Source: Dryas octopetala
Lineage: Eukaryota; Streptophyta; Magnoliopsida; Rosales; Rosaceae
Reading direction: 5' to 3'
DNA length: 64,000 bases
Assembly: GCA_963921425.1 (NCBI GenBank)
Contig: OY992840.1
Location: 6,760,501-6,824,500 of the forward strand
Shown: piece by piece, positions 11,016 to 23,165 of the stretch
Position numbering within the stretch: position 1 is the stretch's first letter
Layout: each line of letters starts with the position of its first letter
Translations under genes and position numbers: made by a program
Notes under the pieces: model-generated
Databases searched by the model: none
The model's input: only the letters and a program-made list of their open reading frames with translations
Told to the model about the DNA's origin: nothing

Positions 11016-11690
11016 AAATCTAATATCTAACTAATATATTATTCAAAAAGATCAAACAAAAAAAAATTACATATTATTTTCTTAATCACAATATCAATTC
11101 ATAAACCTAAATATCCAAATTAAAATCAACAAAATATTTATTTAGATCAATCAAAAACTCTAAAAAATTCAAAATAATTTAGAAAAAACATTCAAGAATA
11201 GTATATATACCTTACTAGAAACCATATCGATTTCAAATACTAATACCAAGGGAGAATCGAATCCAACATGGCAGAAAATCCAACAACCCTGATCAACCTT
11301 GATTTTTGTTTGGCCGCTATGATCAAGCTTGATTAGATACAAAGAAAATTGTCCAAAATCTCAAACAAGAAACTCCAAAACGAAAACGGGAATTCAAATC
11401 CAACTGAAAATTCATAAAAAAAACGAAGCTTTTGATGATGGGCAGGCAGCACGCTTGTAGTTTTCTAAGCCCAAATAACCAACGTGTGGGCCAACTCTTT
11501 TGACCAATCTGCTAACAAAATATGAAAATTGATTGACTAAACACAAAAGTAAAATCCCAACCCAAGCATTATGTAATTATTAAACTTTTTATTAATTTAA
11601 ATGTAATGTAATACCGTATTTCCAAATTAAATAAATGAATTATTTCGAAAAAACTAAATTACATAATAAAAGAACATTTCCAAAGTAAAA
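11016..11690. other. AT-rich intergenic DNA
   Basis: No gene or delimited repeat recognised between the F2 repeat and the tandem duplication that follows. Confidence 0.5.
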
Positions 11691-12426
11691 ATATATTTAG
11701 CAATATTATATAGTTGCCAAATAGTATTTTTGAGCTTATTTTAGTATTTTACCATATTCTATCACATTTGCTTTTTATTAAAGGATTATGCAAAAATGTG
11801 TTAAAATCTTAAGGGATTTTAATGTAATTTAGTTAAAACCAAGTTGTACTGTAATTTTTAGAATCTCAAGTAGTTATGTAAGAACATGATAAACTTCAGG
11901 GAGTGCTCGTATAAATAACTATAAGGTTAAATTAATTATTTAGAGATGTTTTCATACCGATGTCAACAATTTTCTGACAAGATTTTAACAATGGATTATG
12001 TGAAAATGATATGAAACCATAAATGGTCTCGCTGTAATTTTTTATACTTCGGGAGTGTATGTAAATACACGAAAGATCTCAAGAAGTGTTCATGTAATTA
12101 AACCTATTGGAATAATAGTTTTTTTATTTTTTATTTAATGTTGCAAAAATGGTTGGTGATTAAAGAAAAAAATTGATCAGAATAAAAACAAATGAAAAAA
12201 CATTTGAGAACATGCGGCTGCTTTTTGAACACCACTCCATTTCCCACTACACATAACACACTCCTCTTTTTGGTATTTGTAATTTATGACAAACACCCTA
12301 ACATTTCCATAAAATCCACACTATACAAAATAAAAATCAAAATAAAAATCAAGAATAGAGCCTAATTAAGACCCGACCCACCACCTTTGCAGCAACCGCC
12401 ATACCTCATCGTCCGCACATCTCCTC

Positions 12427-12473
<47 letters not shown>

Positions 12474-12690
12474 CTCCCTTTCTATCTCTTCGCATCTTCC
12501 TTATAGGACAAAAATGCCTGCCTCTAGGTTTGAGGTCACTCACTTTTGATCTTGAGGCTAGCATGGTCGTCGACCTCCTTTTTCGTTTGACAAAGAGGGT
12601 GTGAATAGAGATATGATGAAGGAAGATAGAGAGAGAAAAAGAGAGAGGGAGGGAGGGAGGGAGAGGGAGATATATGGGAGAGGGAAATAT
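11691..12690 (+). repeat. Tandem duplication, copy 1 (about 1 kb)
   Basis: Matches 12687-13664 in direct orientation along its full length, offset about 996 bp at the left edge. In a 60-base stretch (12361-12420 against 13365-13424) I count two differences, so the duplication is fairly recent. It contains a (CT)20 array at 12430-12469 and a GA/GGGA-rich stretch at about 12625-12680 that could pair with it. A minus-strand frame (12406-12699) runs through the repeats and is not a credible gene. Confidence 0.85.
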
Positions 12691-13432
12691 ATTCAGCAAT
12701 ATTATATAGTTGCCAAATAGTATTTTTGAGCTTATTTTAGTATTTTACCATATTCTATCACATTTGCTTTTTATTAAAGGATTATGCAAAAATGTGTTAA
12801 AATCTTAAGGGATCTTAATGTAATTTAATTAAAATCAAGTTGTACTGTAATTTTAGAATCTCAAGTAGTTATGTAAGAACATAATAAACTTCAGGGAGTG
12901 CTCGTATAAATAACTATAAGATTAAATTAATTATTTAGAGATGTTTTCATACCGATGTCAACAATTTTTTGACAAGATTTTAACAATGGATTATGTGAAA
13001 ATGATATGAAATCATAAACGGTCTCGCTGTAATTTTTTATACTTCGGGAGTGTATGTAAATACACGAAAGATCTCAAGAAGTGTTCATGTAATTAAACCT
13101 ATTGGAATAATAGTTTTTTTATTTTTTATTTAATGTTGCAATAATGGTTGGTGATTAAAGAAAAAAATTGATCAGAATAAAAACAAATGAAAAAACATTT
13201 GAGAACATGCGGTTGCTTTTTGAACACCACTCCATTTCCCACTACACACTCCTCTTTTTGGTATTTGTAATTTATGACAAACACTGAAACACCCTAACAT
13301 TTCCATAAAATCCACACTATACAAAATCAAAATCAAAATCAAAATCAAAATCAAGAATTGAGCCTAATTAAGACCCGACCCACCACCTTTGCAGCAACCG
13401 CCGTACCTCATCGTCGGCACATCTCCTCCCTC

Positions 13433-13468
<36 letters not shown>

Positions 13469-13664
13469 TTCTATCTCTTTGCATCTTCCTTATAGGACAA
13501 AAATGCCTGCCTCTAAGTCTGAGGTCACTCACTTTTGATCTTGAGGCCAGCATGGTCGTCGACCTCCTTTTTCGTTTGACAAAGAGGGTGTGAATATAGA
13601 TATGATGAAGGAAGATAGAGAGAGAAAAAGAGAGAGGGAGGGAGGGAGAGGGAGATATATGGGA
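12687..13664 (+). repeat. Tandem duplication, copy 2
   Basis: Second copy of the unit above, ending just before ACGCGTCTAAATGAGG. Differences include a shorter, interrupted CT array (13433-13468) and expansion of an AAAATC repeat near 13325-13351. It lies about 250 bp upstream of the predicted TATA box of the following AHL gene, so its copy number might affect that promoter. Confidence 0.85.
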
Positions 13665-13908
13665 GGAGACGCGTCTAAATGAGGTCTGATCACTGGTGGC
13701 AAGAGCGGTGGCATGGTTAGTTTTCGACTTTTTTATTTTTTCAACTTTTAAAATTGTGTGTTATGATTTTTTAATATTAGGTTTTTTTTGCCACTTTAAT
13801 ATTAGGTTAAATTTGTCATTTTATAAATTAAATAAAAAGGGTATGCGGTGAGAAGGAAAAATCTTTTTTTTTTTTCTTTTTGTTTTTGCCCTCTAAATAA
13901 GAACATCT

Positions 13909-13917
13909 TATATAAAA
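13909..13917 (+). promoter_or_regulatory. TATA box of the type II AHL gene
   Basis: TATATAAAA lies 205 bases before the ATG at 14122, leaving a plausible leader that contains a CT array. It is the best TATA match in the preceding 300 bases. Promoter function is inferred. Confidence 0.6.
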
Positions 13918-14016
13918 GGGATACCTATAAAGGCTATAATACTAAAACCCTAAAATCTAAACCCTACTTTAAATCAAACGCTTTTTCTTTGCTAGTTATT
14001 TTAATTCCATCAGTAG

Positions 14017-14040
14017 TCTCTCTCTCTCTCTCTCTCTCTC
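14017..14040 (+). repeat. (TC)12 microsatellite in the AHL leader
   Basis: Perfect dinucleotide run between the predicted TATA box and the start codon. Pyrimidine-rich stretches in 5' leaders are common in plants and may influence transcription or translation. Confidence 0.9.
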
Positions 14041-14121
14041 AGGAACAAAGTAGGTCTCTAACTCTCAAAAAGTAACATTTTCTCGGAAAACCAGCTCTCT
14101 CCTTCTTGATTCCCCCCGTAA

Positions 14122-17100
14122 ATGGATTCACGGGAAGGACCGCAACCCCAGGCACCGCCGCCAGCGCTACAGCCGAACATGATGGTGGGCCCCACTTCGT
14201 ACCCGTCGGCCATGGCGAACACCAACATAAACCCCAACTCGGGTGCGATGATGGGCGGGTCGAATGCGGGTCGATTCCCGTTCAACGCGGTGGTCCAGCA
14301 CCAGCACCAGCAGCCCACATCCAAACCGCAACTGGATTCTCTGAGTGGCAGTCCGTACGGTGACGGATCGTTGAGGCCCTGCGCCAGCAGCGGAGGCTTC
14401 AGCATCGACTCTTCTTCGGCGGCATCGGCCAAGAAGAAGCGGGGGCGGCCCAGGAAGTACTCGCCCGACGGCAACATTGCCTTGGGATTGGCGCCCACCC
14501 ACATTCCTGCATCTGCTCCGCCGCCGGCCGGCCATCACGGCGAGTCGAGCGGTGGCACCTTGTCGTCGGAACCCCCTGCCAAGAAGAACCGGGGGCGGCC
14601 GCCCGGTTCCGGCAAGAAGCAGTTGGACGCTTTGGGTAATTGGGATTTTCAGTGTGAATTCTTATAAGAAAATTGAGTGTCAATTTATAGTACATTATGG
14701 TGATTAGTGTTTGTTTTGTGGTGTGCAGGAGCCGGTGGACTTGGGTTCACGCCTCATGTTATTATGGTGCAAGCGGGCGAGGTACATATGTGACTTTCTT
14801 GATGTTAAAAGTACTGACTTTCTTGATGCCAAGTTTCTTATGTTGAGTAAATTGTAGTTAATGAAGTGTGATTTATTGTACTTCTTGCAAGGAAGTTTTC
14901 ATATATGGGGTTGTCTGTGTGTGATTTATTAATAATGAATGTTATTCACATATACTCAATGTTATGTAGTGCAAAAAAGGATGTTCTTCAATGTTGTGAC
15001 TCTAATGATTGAAATGGTGAAATAGGTATTGTTATGGCCTTGGAAAGTGCTCGTGGTTATTGTAGTCATTATTTTGAGGATATTGGTTTGCATGATAAAA
15101 TGGCATTGTAAATTATTTTGAGGGTATTGATTTGTTAATAAATTTTAGTTTATTGATTATGTGATTACTTGTATTTTTTAGTGTTGTGATTTCAAAATGA
15201 ATATATGTGCAATCTGTTAATTAAATGTTTGAAAAAATGGTCATGTCATGCTGCAGTTTGTGTATCTGTGTATTTGTTTCTTTTTTAGTATAGCAATTGG
15301 TAAATCATGTCATATCTTCAGGGTCTATGTGTTCATCATCATAATATAAAAATACATTTATGAAAAACATACAGCAGCCAAGAACAACGGGTATTCTTTT
15401 AAAATTCTATTTAAAATGCATTGGAAGTGTTTTTCCATTATGATATGATGTCTGATGTACCAAATGTGCTTACATTAAAGTAAAAGGAAATTAGGTTATA
15501 AAAGTGTGAAAATCATTCAACTTTTGCTTTTTAAGGAATGAAAATTACTTAACTATTTTGTAATATATGGGTCCATCACATTTGTCCTGTTTGTTTTTTC
15601 ACCTAATGAAAATCGCACTTCCATAGTAACTTCTTGGTTGTGTTGGTTTATGGTAAGGAAACGTTTCCTTTTTTCTAGAATTTCTTTTTCAGAAATCCTT
15701 TTCTAGAATTTCTTTTTCTGGACTTTCTTTTTCTAGAATTTGTTTTGGTTGGTATAATAGGCAATGTCTTAAGTATTGATATTTTTTGCAATATTTTGCA
15801 GAAGATTCTGTTATTTACAAGGCACGATATTTTCCAATTAAACATCAAATTTATTGTGAATTTTTTTTTTCCAGCCAATTTTTCACGATAAAATGGTGAT
15901 ATCTTAATTCTTCATTTATATTTGTATGTTTCCAAGATATATTTTGATTTAATTGAAAGTGTCTTTGTTCAAGTTGTTAAATTAACCAGACAGAGATGCT
16001 GGTGCATCTTGTTGTCTCGGCCAAGGAGGAAACTGTGAGTAAAGAAGATTCTTCTAATATAGTCTGTTGTAGTTGGCAGTTTAAGACTGGAAAAGAAAAT
16101 GAACAAATATAATGTGATGTGGTAATATAATGGTAATCAGCAAAGAGTATTGCTTCTGCTGCTCATCCCCCAAACGTCCCATTCCTTTTTTTGGCTAGCT
16201 CCATCCACAGTAGTGTATGTAGTAGAGATATGCCCCCATCGGCTTAGGAGCTCATCTTTGCTATGCGTGATAAATCCCATTCTTCAACTCACAAGTGCAT
16301 ACATTTACAGGCTTAAGTGTGATCTATATTTCATAATGTTTGAAAAATGTAAGAACATTCTGTACTCATCATCATGTTGACGTAAGGTATGATGTCTATA
16401 TAAAGATGTACAGCGGTCTATGATGTTGCTACCACCCGTGTTATTGAAGTTCGCATCATGGTGATGACACCATTGTTGCCATAGTTGCCAAATTATCGCA
16501 AAATATTTACTTGTTTTGATGTTATGTGCTGAGGGCAATAGTACATGCTTGGGGGAAGTACAAGATATCTGTATTATTATTTACTTATTAGTTAAGAAAT
16601 CATCTCTCCTCTGACTGTTGGTTCACATAGAAAACAAATGTTGTCCATATTTGCCACAACCATCTTTGCCTCTGATGAGCAACACTGCTGCTTTATGTTA
16701 CAAAATCTGTAATTAGATATCTCAAGCTTAAGATTTTGAGATTCCTTTAAGCTACATACTGAAGTGATTAGGGGTGGGCATGGGTTGGTTTGGTGTGGGT
16801 TGGAGCCCAACCCATCAACCGAACTGACTTAGTACAAAGAATTTTTTATGACAAAGAAGAAGAATTAGCTTCATTTTGGTACAGCATTAATTTTTTCTTG
16901 CTTCTCTTTGGGCTTCCTTGTCTAAACATTTAAGGAGGCCCCTTTAGTCTTTTACAGATAGGTTAGTCTGATATTTTGGACTAGGTGTTTGTTGATCTGG
17001 TCTTGGTTTAGTGTGGCCTTGCCTGTTTTTGATTCTTAGCTGGTTTTCCTGATTGACTTCTTATTCATCATATTCTGTACTCTGTACTTTTCTTTTCACT

Positions 17101-20100
17101 TATTAATAAAATTTTGTTTCTTATAAACGACTAAAAATAAATAGATAAATACAACCCAAGATATAAAAGTTTAAAGACAAAGTCAAGTCCATTTTAAGAA
17201 AAATTTAAAATCTAAATTATAAAAAACCAAGATTAAAATCTTAGGTTGAATGCATATCACAATAAAGTAGTATAGTTGCTCCATCTTAAAACACAATAAA
17301 TAAACATAGTTTTTTCCTTTGTTAAGACAATAAAGAAACATAGTTCTATAAAAAATGATAACAACTTCTCCTCTTCTGTAGCATACGCTCAATACAATTA
17401 GCACCACCATAATATTGCAGTTCTCCTAAAAAGTTTAGTATAATATGAAATAAAAAGTAAACCAAAACTTTGGGAAGCAATTAAGAAACCAAAATTAAAT
17501 GTATCTAAAACGAATTAGAAAAAACAGATATAAGCGGTGCTGCAAGGGTGAAAGAAAGGAAAGCTAGAGAGTGAGAGGGAAGAGAGGCAGCTTAGGGAGT
17601 AAGGGTTTGAGAATTAAGAAGAATAAGACATCTGATGAAAATGGATCAGGGATTAGGGTTAAGTTGTGAGACTGATTCGCTATGGGAATGACCACATCTG
17701 CATTTAGTAATAAAAAATCAGAAAGAGACACATGATATGTTTAATTTTTTTTTCCTTTCTAAAATACATATCAGTTCGGGTTGATTTTATGAGTTTAAAT
17801 TCTTCGACCCTTCAACCTATGTGAATGAAATTGGGTTCCTCTTTCATCAGCCTGATTCACACTGAAAACCGAACCAACCTGCTTCAACTGCGTTGGGTTA
17901 GGTTGGTCGGTTTCCACCGTGATTTGCTCAACCCCTGCAAGTGATGGCTTGTGAGATCTATCCAAACCACATGCTGAAATGATAAATGTATGCAATGTGC
18001 AGATAGGTCCTGATTTAGGCTGGAGATCTGTTGAGTTAGTGATATAGAATATGAAGCACAAGCTATTCTCCCACTTTTAACCCTTGCTTCAAAAGAATGA
18101 ATACGTCTTGCCTTTTGTTTCCATTGTGCCTCCAATGAGATATATCAAACATAATCATAGCTTAGTTTAACTAGGGGATTCTGCAGGCATGGTGTTTAAC
18201 ATTCAGTTTGTAAGTTTTAGTACCTTAAGAGATATTGTTTTCTCTGGCTGCAAACTTAATCATTATTCTCCATCTCATGGTCATATTTTGTAGGTAAAAT
18301 GTTCTATTTATTGGTGTTTTGATTAATGATTCATTTCATAGTACTCAATCTTTGGCTGGAGACTTGGAGGTCAAAAATTTGAGATAACCAGGATTATTTG
18401 GGACTATATGAGATGACTTAAAAGTGTTAGATATCAATAATTGTGAATTTAGAATCCATATATATATGTATTATTCAGAAGCAGGATACTAATAGAAGAA
18501 ATTTTTGTTGCAAATATTTGTTTGACGGTTGACTGTTGTGATAACTGGAAGCTGAAAATAAATTTCTATTTTCTATATATGCACTGCTTTATGGTATTTA
18601 ATTATGTCTTCGGGACTTTGTTCTCATTTTCAATTCTTATGTTTATACCCAATTTTAGTTTTCTGCATGCTTTATAAATATATTGAATACCTCCAATAAG
18701 TGTATTGGAATTGAGTCTGTATCAATGGAATCTCATCATCCATGCATAACGAATTGTCCAGTAATGGCATGCCTTCTCATTTGTGTGCGTGCCCTTATGG
18801 TTTGTAGGATATAGCATCAAAGGTTATGTCCTTTTCACAGCAAGGACCACGCACAGTTTGTATTCTCTCTGCAAATGGTGCCATCTGCAACGTTACTCTT
18901 CGGCAGCCAGCAATGTCTGGTGGTACTGTCACCTATGAGGTACCTTTGACATTTTTATAAGATTTAATTTATATACTGCCATAGGAACTTGGATTTGGTT
19001 GTATGTGTATATACTGATTTTACAATACCTATAAAACAAGAAATTAGTTTGATGAGGACTTGAGATAACATATTGTGTATTTTGTGATTCCTTAATGGAT
19101 AATGAATTAAACACATACTCTTTTCCAGCAAGTTTTAAGGTTTCACAATGAGATCAAAGCACATGAAAACATTGTTCCAGATGTTTTGCACTGCCTTAAG
19201 TACTTGTATTTAAAGGTTGGATATAGACTGTCCATTAATAGAGATGCCACTGAGTTTTAGTTCTTCAGTTTTGATATGGCACATTTTCCCTTAAGGCTCC
19301 ATTTGGTTTGCAGAATGAGTTCTGTGAGAATGTAATTTCATGCCCATTCCTGGGGGGATGAGAATGAAAGATTTTCATTCCAGTGTTTTGAAATGTCGTG
19401 AAATGGTAACCAGAAAATATATTTCCATTCCAATGTTTGGTTTGTGTAGTAATGGGAATCAAGATCGTTCAGTTTTCCAGTAGTACCCTTAGATTGTATG
19501 TATAAAATTATTCATACTTGTACTGTTACTTTTAATTTATAATGAGGGTGATTTAGTCATAAATAATGCAATAAACGCATTCCCAAGGCGTGGCAATTGC
19601 ATACCCAAGGGGCCCAAGGGTTTGAGATCCTCCCCTCCCCCCCACCCCCATACTTGTGGATAGTTTTTTTTATCTTCATATTATGTATGCATTTTTTCTT
19701 TTGCAGGGTCGATATGAGATTATTTCTCTGTCAGGTTCCTACCTGTTTTCTGAAAATAATGGTAATCGCAGCAGAAGTGGTGGTCTGAGTGTGTCCTTGG
19801 CAGGGTCTGATGGTCGAGTTTTGGGTGGTGGAGTTGCAGGCATGCTAATAGCAGCATCACCTGTACAGGTATATCACTTTGCTACTATTTGCTTGTGTAT
19901 CAGTTATGAATTTATGATGATATGTCCACCTTCTGCACCTATAAAAAGATTTTAAGGGCAAGAAACATTTTGTGTTAACTGTATTGAGAAGTTTTCAACA
20001 CACGAAGATTCGATGAATGCATTTCATCTTGTACTTCAACTTTATTTGAATGCACTTCCAGGTCATTGTGGGTAGTTTTATCGCGGATGGGAAAAAATCC

Positions 20101-20349
20101 AACTCCAATTTTTTAAACTCCGGGCCTTCTTCTCCTCCACCAACTCAAATGTTGGACTTTGGTGCACCTGGGACAGCAGCTCTGAGACCAGCCAGTCCTT
20201 CCTCTCAAGGAGGAGGCTCAAGTGAATCATCTGATGAGAATGGTAGTAGCCCTCTTAACAGGGGACCTATGCTCTACAGTAATACTAGTCAACCCATTCA
20301 TAATATGCAGATGTACCACCCATTATGGGCCAGTCAAACTCAACAGTGA
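14122..20349 (+). CDS. AT-hook motif nuclear-localized (AHL) protein, type II, five exons
   Basis: AHL proteins bind AT-rich nuclear DNA and regulate transcription, usually as homo- or heterotrimers. Predicted exons: 14122-14635, 14729-14781, 18808-18939, 19707-19868 and 20062-20349; every intron is GT..AG and the joined frame is open, giving 382 aa. Residues 1-100 are Pro/Gln/Ser-rich. AT-hook 1 is KKKRGRPRKYSPDG (about 104-117), the type II hook; AT-hook 2 is KKNRGRPPGSGKKQLDALG (about 154-172). The PPC/DUF296 domain runs from GFTPHV (178) to about 300, with the GRYEIISLSG core in exon 4 where many family members have GRFEIL. The C-terminus is Ser/Pro/Gly-rich and ends QMYHPLWASQTQQ. Two AT-hooks plus introns mark clade B, type II (AHL1/AHL10 kind); the exact ortholog is unclear. 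Intron 2 is 4 kb and holds a hAT-like element; intron 3 (18940-19706) has a possible MITE around 19290-19460. Splice sites are predicted by eye. Confidence 0.92.
16769..17938 (+). mobile_element. hAT-like element in AHL intron 2
   Basis: Starts TAGGGGTGGGCATGGGTTGG and ends near CTCAACCCCTGC, an imperfect inverted pair. AAGTGAT occurs at both edges (16762-16768 and 17939-17945), seven bases of a probable 8-bp target duplication. The TIR start resembles the elements at 34609 and 37215. The interior is AT-rich with no transposase. It lies wholly within the intron and should be removed by splicing. Confidence 0.65.
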
Positions 20350-21850
20350 AGATGTTCCCCAGATAACACTTATGGGCAGGCCAAGCTCAACAGTGAAGAT
20401 GATGTTTCCCGCTTAATTACCAGTACAGCACATTGGGGTATTGGCTTCATTATTCTGCATAGTGGGTAGGGGTCATTTCCAAATGCTTACGTGCATTGTT
20501 CAAAACAACTCAGAGGGGTTTATTTTAGTTCTAGGATTTGAGTTTTTTTTTTTTTCTTTCCAGGTAGTTAACATTTTTTCTTTTATATGATTAAAACGTG
20601 GCTATCGTGGATAGCTCAGAATATGCCTTCTGTCACTTAGGTTCTCATGAGTTCTCTTTTTAAATTTTCTCCTGGTTTCATATTTCTTTGGTTCCTGCTA
20701 GGAGTATCTGGATTTAATATGTAATATTGTGTTAGGAGTGTAAAATTTGATATCAGTCTTCAAAGCTGAGTGGAAACTTGTTACGAGTTCTCTCCCAAAG
20801 TTTCAGTTGGCTCACTGCATTTTCAGCAGTCTCATTTGCTGCATAAATTGTTTTTAATTTCTATCAAAATTTAATTTCTGTTATGTCTATCACCATTTTA
20901 AAGTGTCATAAAGGTGTGATAGCCAAAACAAAAGATTGGTGAACTACAGATTACCTTAAGTCACATGTCATCTTCTCTATTCTTCACCATTACCATCTCA
21001 TTGCTTGTTTGGTTCTCCTTATGCTTTCTACGGGCTCGATTAGGTGCGGACATACACCGAGCACCGAGCGTTTGGTGTGAGACATTCACACAGTGCAAAC
21101 ATCTGTTGCACCTGAATAAATTTCATGCTTTCTATATCTTTAACTAAAAGTAAAAAAAAAAAAAAAAAAAACCAAAATTAGTAGCATTACCATAGTAGCC
21201 TTAACAATTTATGAGAATCCTAATGCATGCGCAGACCAGCTGAAGAAAGTTGGCATCTGTACATGAAATGCAGCCAGAACTCTATCTAGGCAATTATTAA
21301 GTGAATAGCATTTGAATACATCCTCAATTAAATGAGTTTGACAACACTACACTACTGTTGGCACGCGCAATGCTTAGAAAAACCAATACAAAGTTTTGCC
21401 GACCAAGGCAATTAATTGCTGTCAAACCTTGCAAAACCGCGTCATATTCTTGAAGTTTCACAACAGTTTACCACGGTCTCTAAAACGAGTTTTCGGATTT
21501 TCTATTGATTCTTTTGTTAATATTGTGTTTAAATTTTTAATATAAATTCTAAATACCAAATCCTGTTTAATTTAAAAAAAAAATTTAAAACGTTGGTTTC
21601 GAACATAAACACAATATCAGTATCAATAAGAAGGAGCCTTCCATGAAAATCAGGTCCGCGCCAACAGACAGCAGGCGGGTGTTGGGCCTACTAATGTGTA
21701 TTCGGTTGTGACCTTCCATTTCCTAATTCTCTACCACCAAGAGGCAAGAGATTCTTCCAACGGCTCTTTTTTTTAAGCAAAGCCACACCAAACCATACAA
21801 TAAATAATACAGATAAAAATACAAAACTACTCTTCTCATTGCAAATAAAA
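20350..21850 (+). other. AHL 3' UTR and intergenic DNA
   Basis: The first few hundred bases after the stop are the likely 3' UTR; T-rich and AATA-type stretches occur near 20700-20880 but the poly(A) site is not certain. A poly-A run lies at about 21150-21170. No other gene recognised up to the CT array at 21851. Confidence 0.5.
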
Positions 21851-21870
21851 CTCTCTCTCTCTCTCTCTCT
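21851..21870 (+). repeat. (CT)10 microsatellite upstream of the SAUR-like gene
   Basis: Perfect run 242 bases before the predicted ATG, in or near the leader. It echoes the CT arrays of the two AHL genes. Confidence 0.85.
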
Positions 21871-22111
21871 AGCCGTTGGCTGGCCTATTCAACCCATCTC
21901 TATCAAGCAGGCTCTTTCCCCATAAATTCCTTCGCCTTCACTTCCAAATTAACAAGCAAATCGCAGCACCCATTTTAGCCCAAAACCAAACAAACTTCCA
22001 CAATACACAATCAATTTGCAAATATATTATTTACATACCTACGCATACACTCTTATTCCCCTACCTATATTTGTGTCTACTTGTTTACGTATTATAATAT
22101 CTCATTTCAAA

Positions 22112-22504
22112 ATGGCTTGCTTGGTCTTGCCAATTTCCATGTTGAGAAAGAGGTGCATGGGGTCACGGCTAGGCTACCGGCCTTTAACCGAAGATGGGTT
22201 TGGCGGTGAGTTGGAGAATCTGGTGACCGTGGTGGTTGGGAAGGAGAAGAGAGAGTTCCTGGTAGACCCTTTTGTGCTAGAAGAGAACCCCTTCCGGGTT
22301 TTGATGGATCAGACCGTGAACAAGGAAAAAAACAAGAAGATGGTGAATTTTGATCATGTGAATGGCAGCAAGGAGAGGACAGTTTTTGTGGATGTTGATG
22401 CTATTTTGTTTGAGCACATGTTGTGGTTGATGTACAATGATTGCTCTTCTTTGTTTAAGCTCAATGTTAAGGAGATCATGGACTTCTACGCTCAAGATAA
22501 TTAG
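22112..22504 (+). CDS. SAUR-like (small auxin-up RNA family) protein, 130 aa
   Basis: Single exon. SAUR proteins are small, plant-specific, often auxin-induced regulators of cell expansion; many inhibit PP2C.D phosphatases at the plasma membrane. The family core is visible: VTVVVGKEKREFLVDPFVL (about residues 38-56), then NPFRVLMDQT, and the later FVDVDAILFEHMLWLM (about 92-107), which corresponds to the C-terminal SAUR helix. I chose the ATG at 22112 because MACLVLPISML begins the conserved part and the frame upstream is leader-like. The tail KEIMDFYAQDN ends at a TAG. No intron, as usual for the family. The assignment rests on recognised motifs and has not been checked by a profile search; which SAUR it is cannot be said. 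Confidence 0.78.
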   Translation: MACLVLPISMLRKRCMGSRLGYRPLTEDGFGGELENLVTVVVGKEKREFLVDPFVLEENPFRVLMDQTVNKEKNKKMVNFDHVNGSKERTVFVDVDAILFEHMLWLMYNDCSSLFKLNVKEIMDFYAQDN

Positions 22505-23165
22505 AGAAGATTATAGAGGAAGAGACAGAGGTACTCACATATATGAAAACAGAGGTACCATGCTCACTGATACGAGTCCATAACATTCTTGGTGTAAAGA
22601 AACATTTTATAGTTCATCTTATAACTCATATGAATACATATATACATGGCACTGAATACATTATTATCTCCCTTTTAACTATAAATGTTCAACTTCTCTC
22701 TTTCTTTACTTATGGGCTTTATCTTCATCAACCATCATCATCATCATCACAAACTCAATTTCCAGATATGCATGTGTATATTATGGGTTAAGGTTACATC
22801 AGAAATTGAAATAGCTGGACCAATAACTACTTGTTTCCCAGAATTTTCAGGTCTATAATAATTTGGTAATACTTTTGTTAATTTTTTAATTAAAGAGAGA
22901 GGAAATAAAAGAACACTGAATGAACTGCTAACTGAATTACATGAGGAGAATTGATCTGAGTGTAGGAGAAGTACATGGTGGCCTTAATTGTATGTGTCCT
23001 GTTCAAATTAAAACCAAAGCCTGTTCCAATAAAAATAACTCTTTCCCTCAGCAAAGAAAGACACAAGTTTTTCATTTATAATTTACGCTGGAAAAGTCAA
23101 GGTATTGCTTAGTTTTGTGGTAAACAACGAGAAATTTGGTACATTTCTCAATTAAAAAGAACCGA
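22505..23165. other. SAUR 3' flank and intergenic DNA
   Basis: Likely 3' UTR followed by AT-rich DNA. A CAT/ATC-rich stretch lies near 22730-22750. No gene recognised before the duplicated unit begins at 23166. Confidence 0.5.

Noticed and set aside
14058-14695. Minus-strand frames over AHL exon 1
   Set aside because: Shadows of a G+C-rich coding exon; the plus frame has AT-hook motifs and consistent splice sites.
22016-22111. Extended N-terminus for the SAUR-like protein
   Set aside because: The in-frame extension upstream of 22112 does not begin with ATG and reads as AT-rich leader; the family start fits MACLVLPISML.
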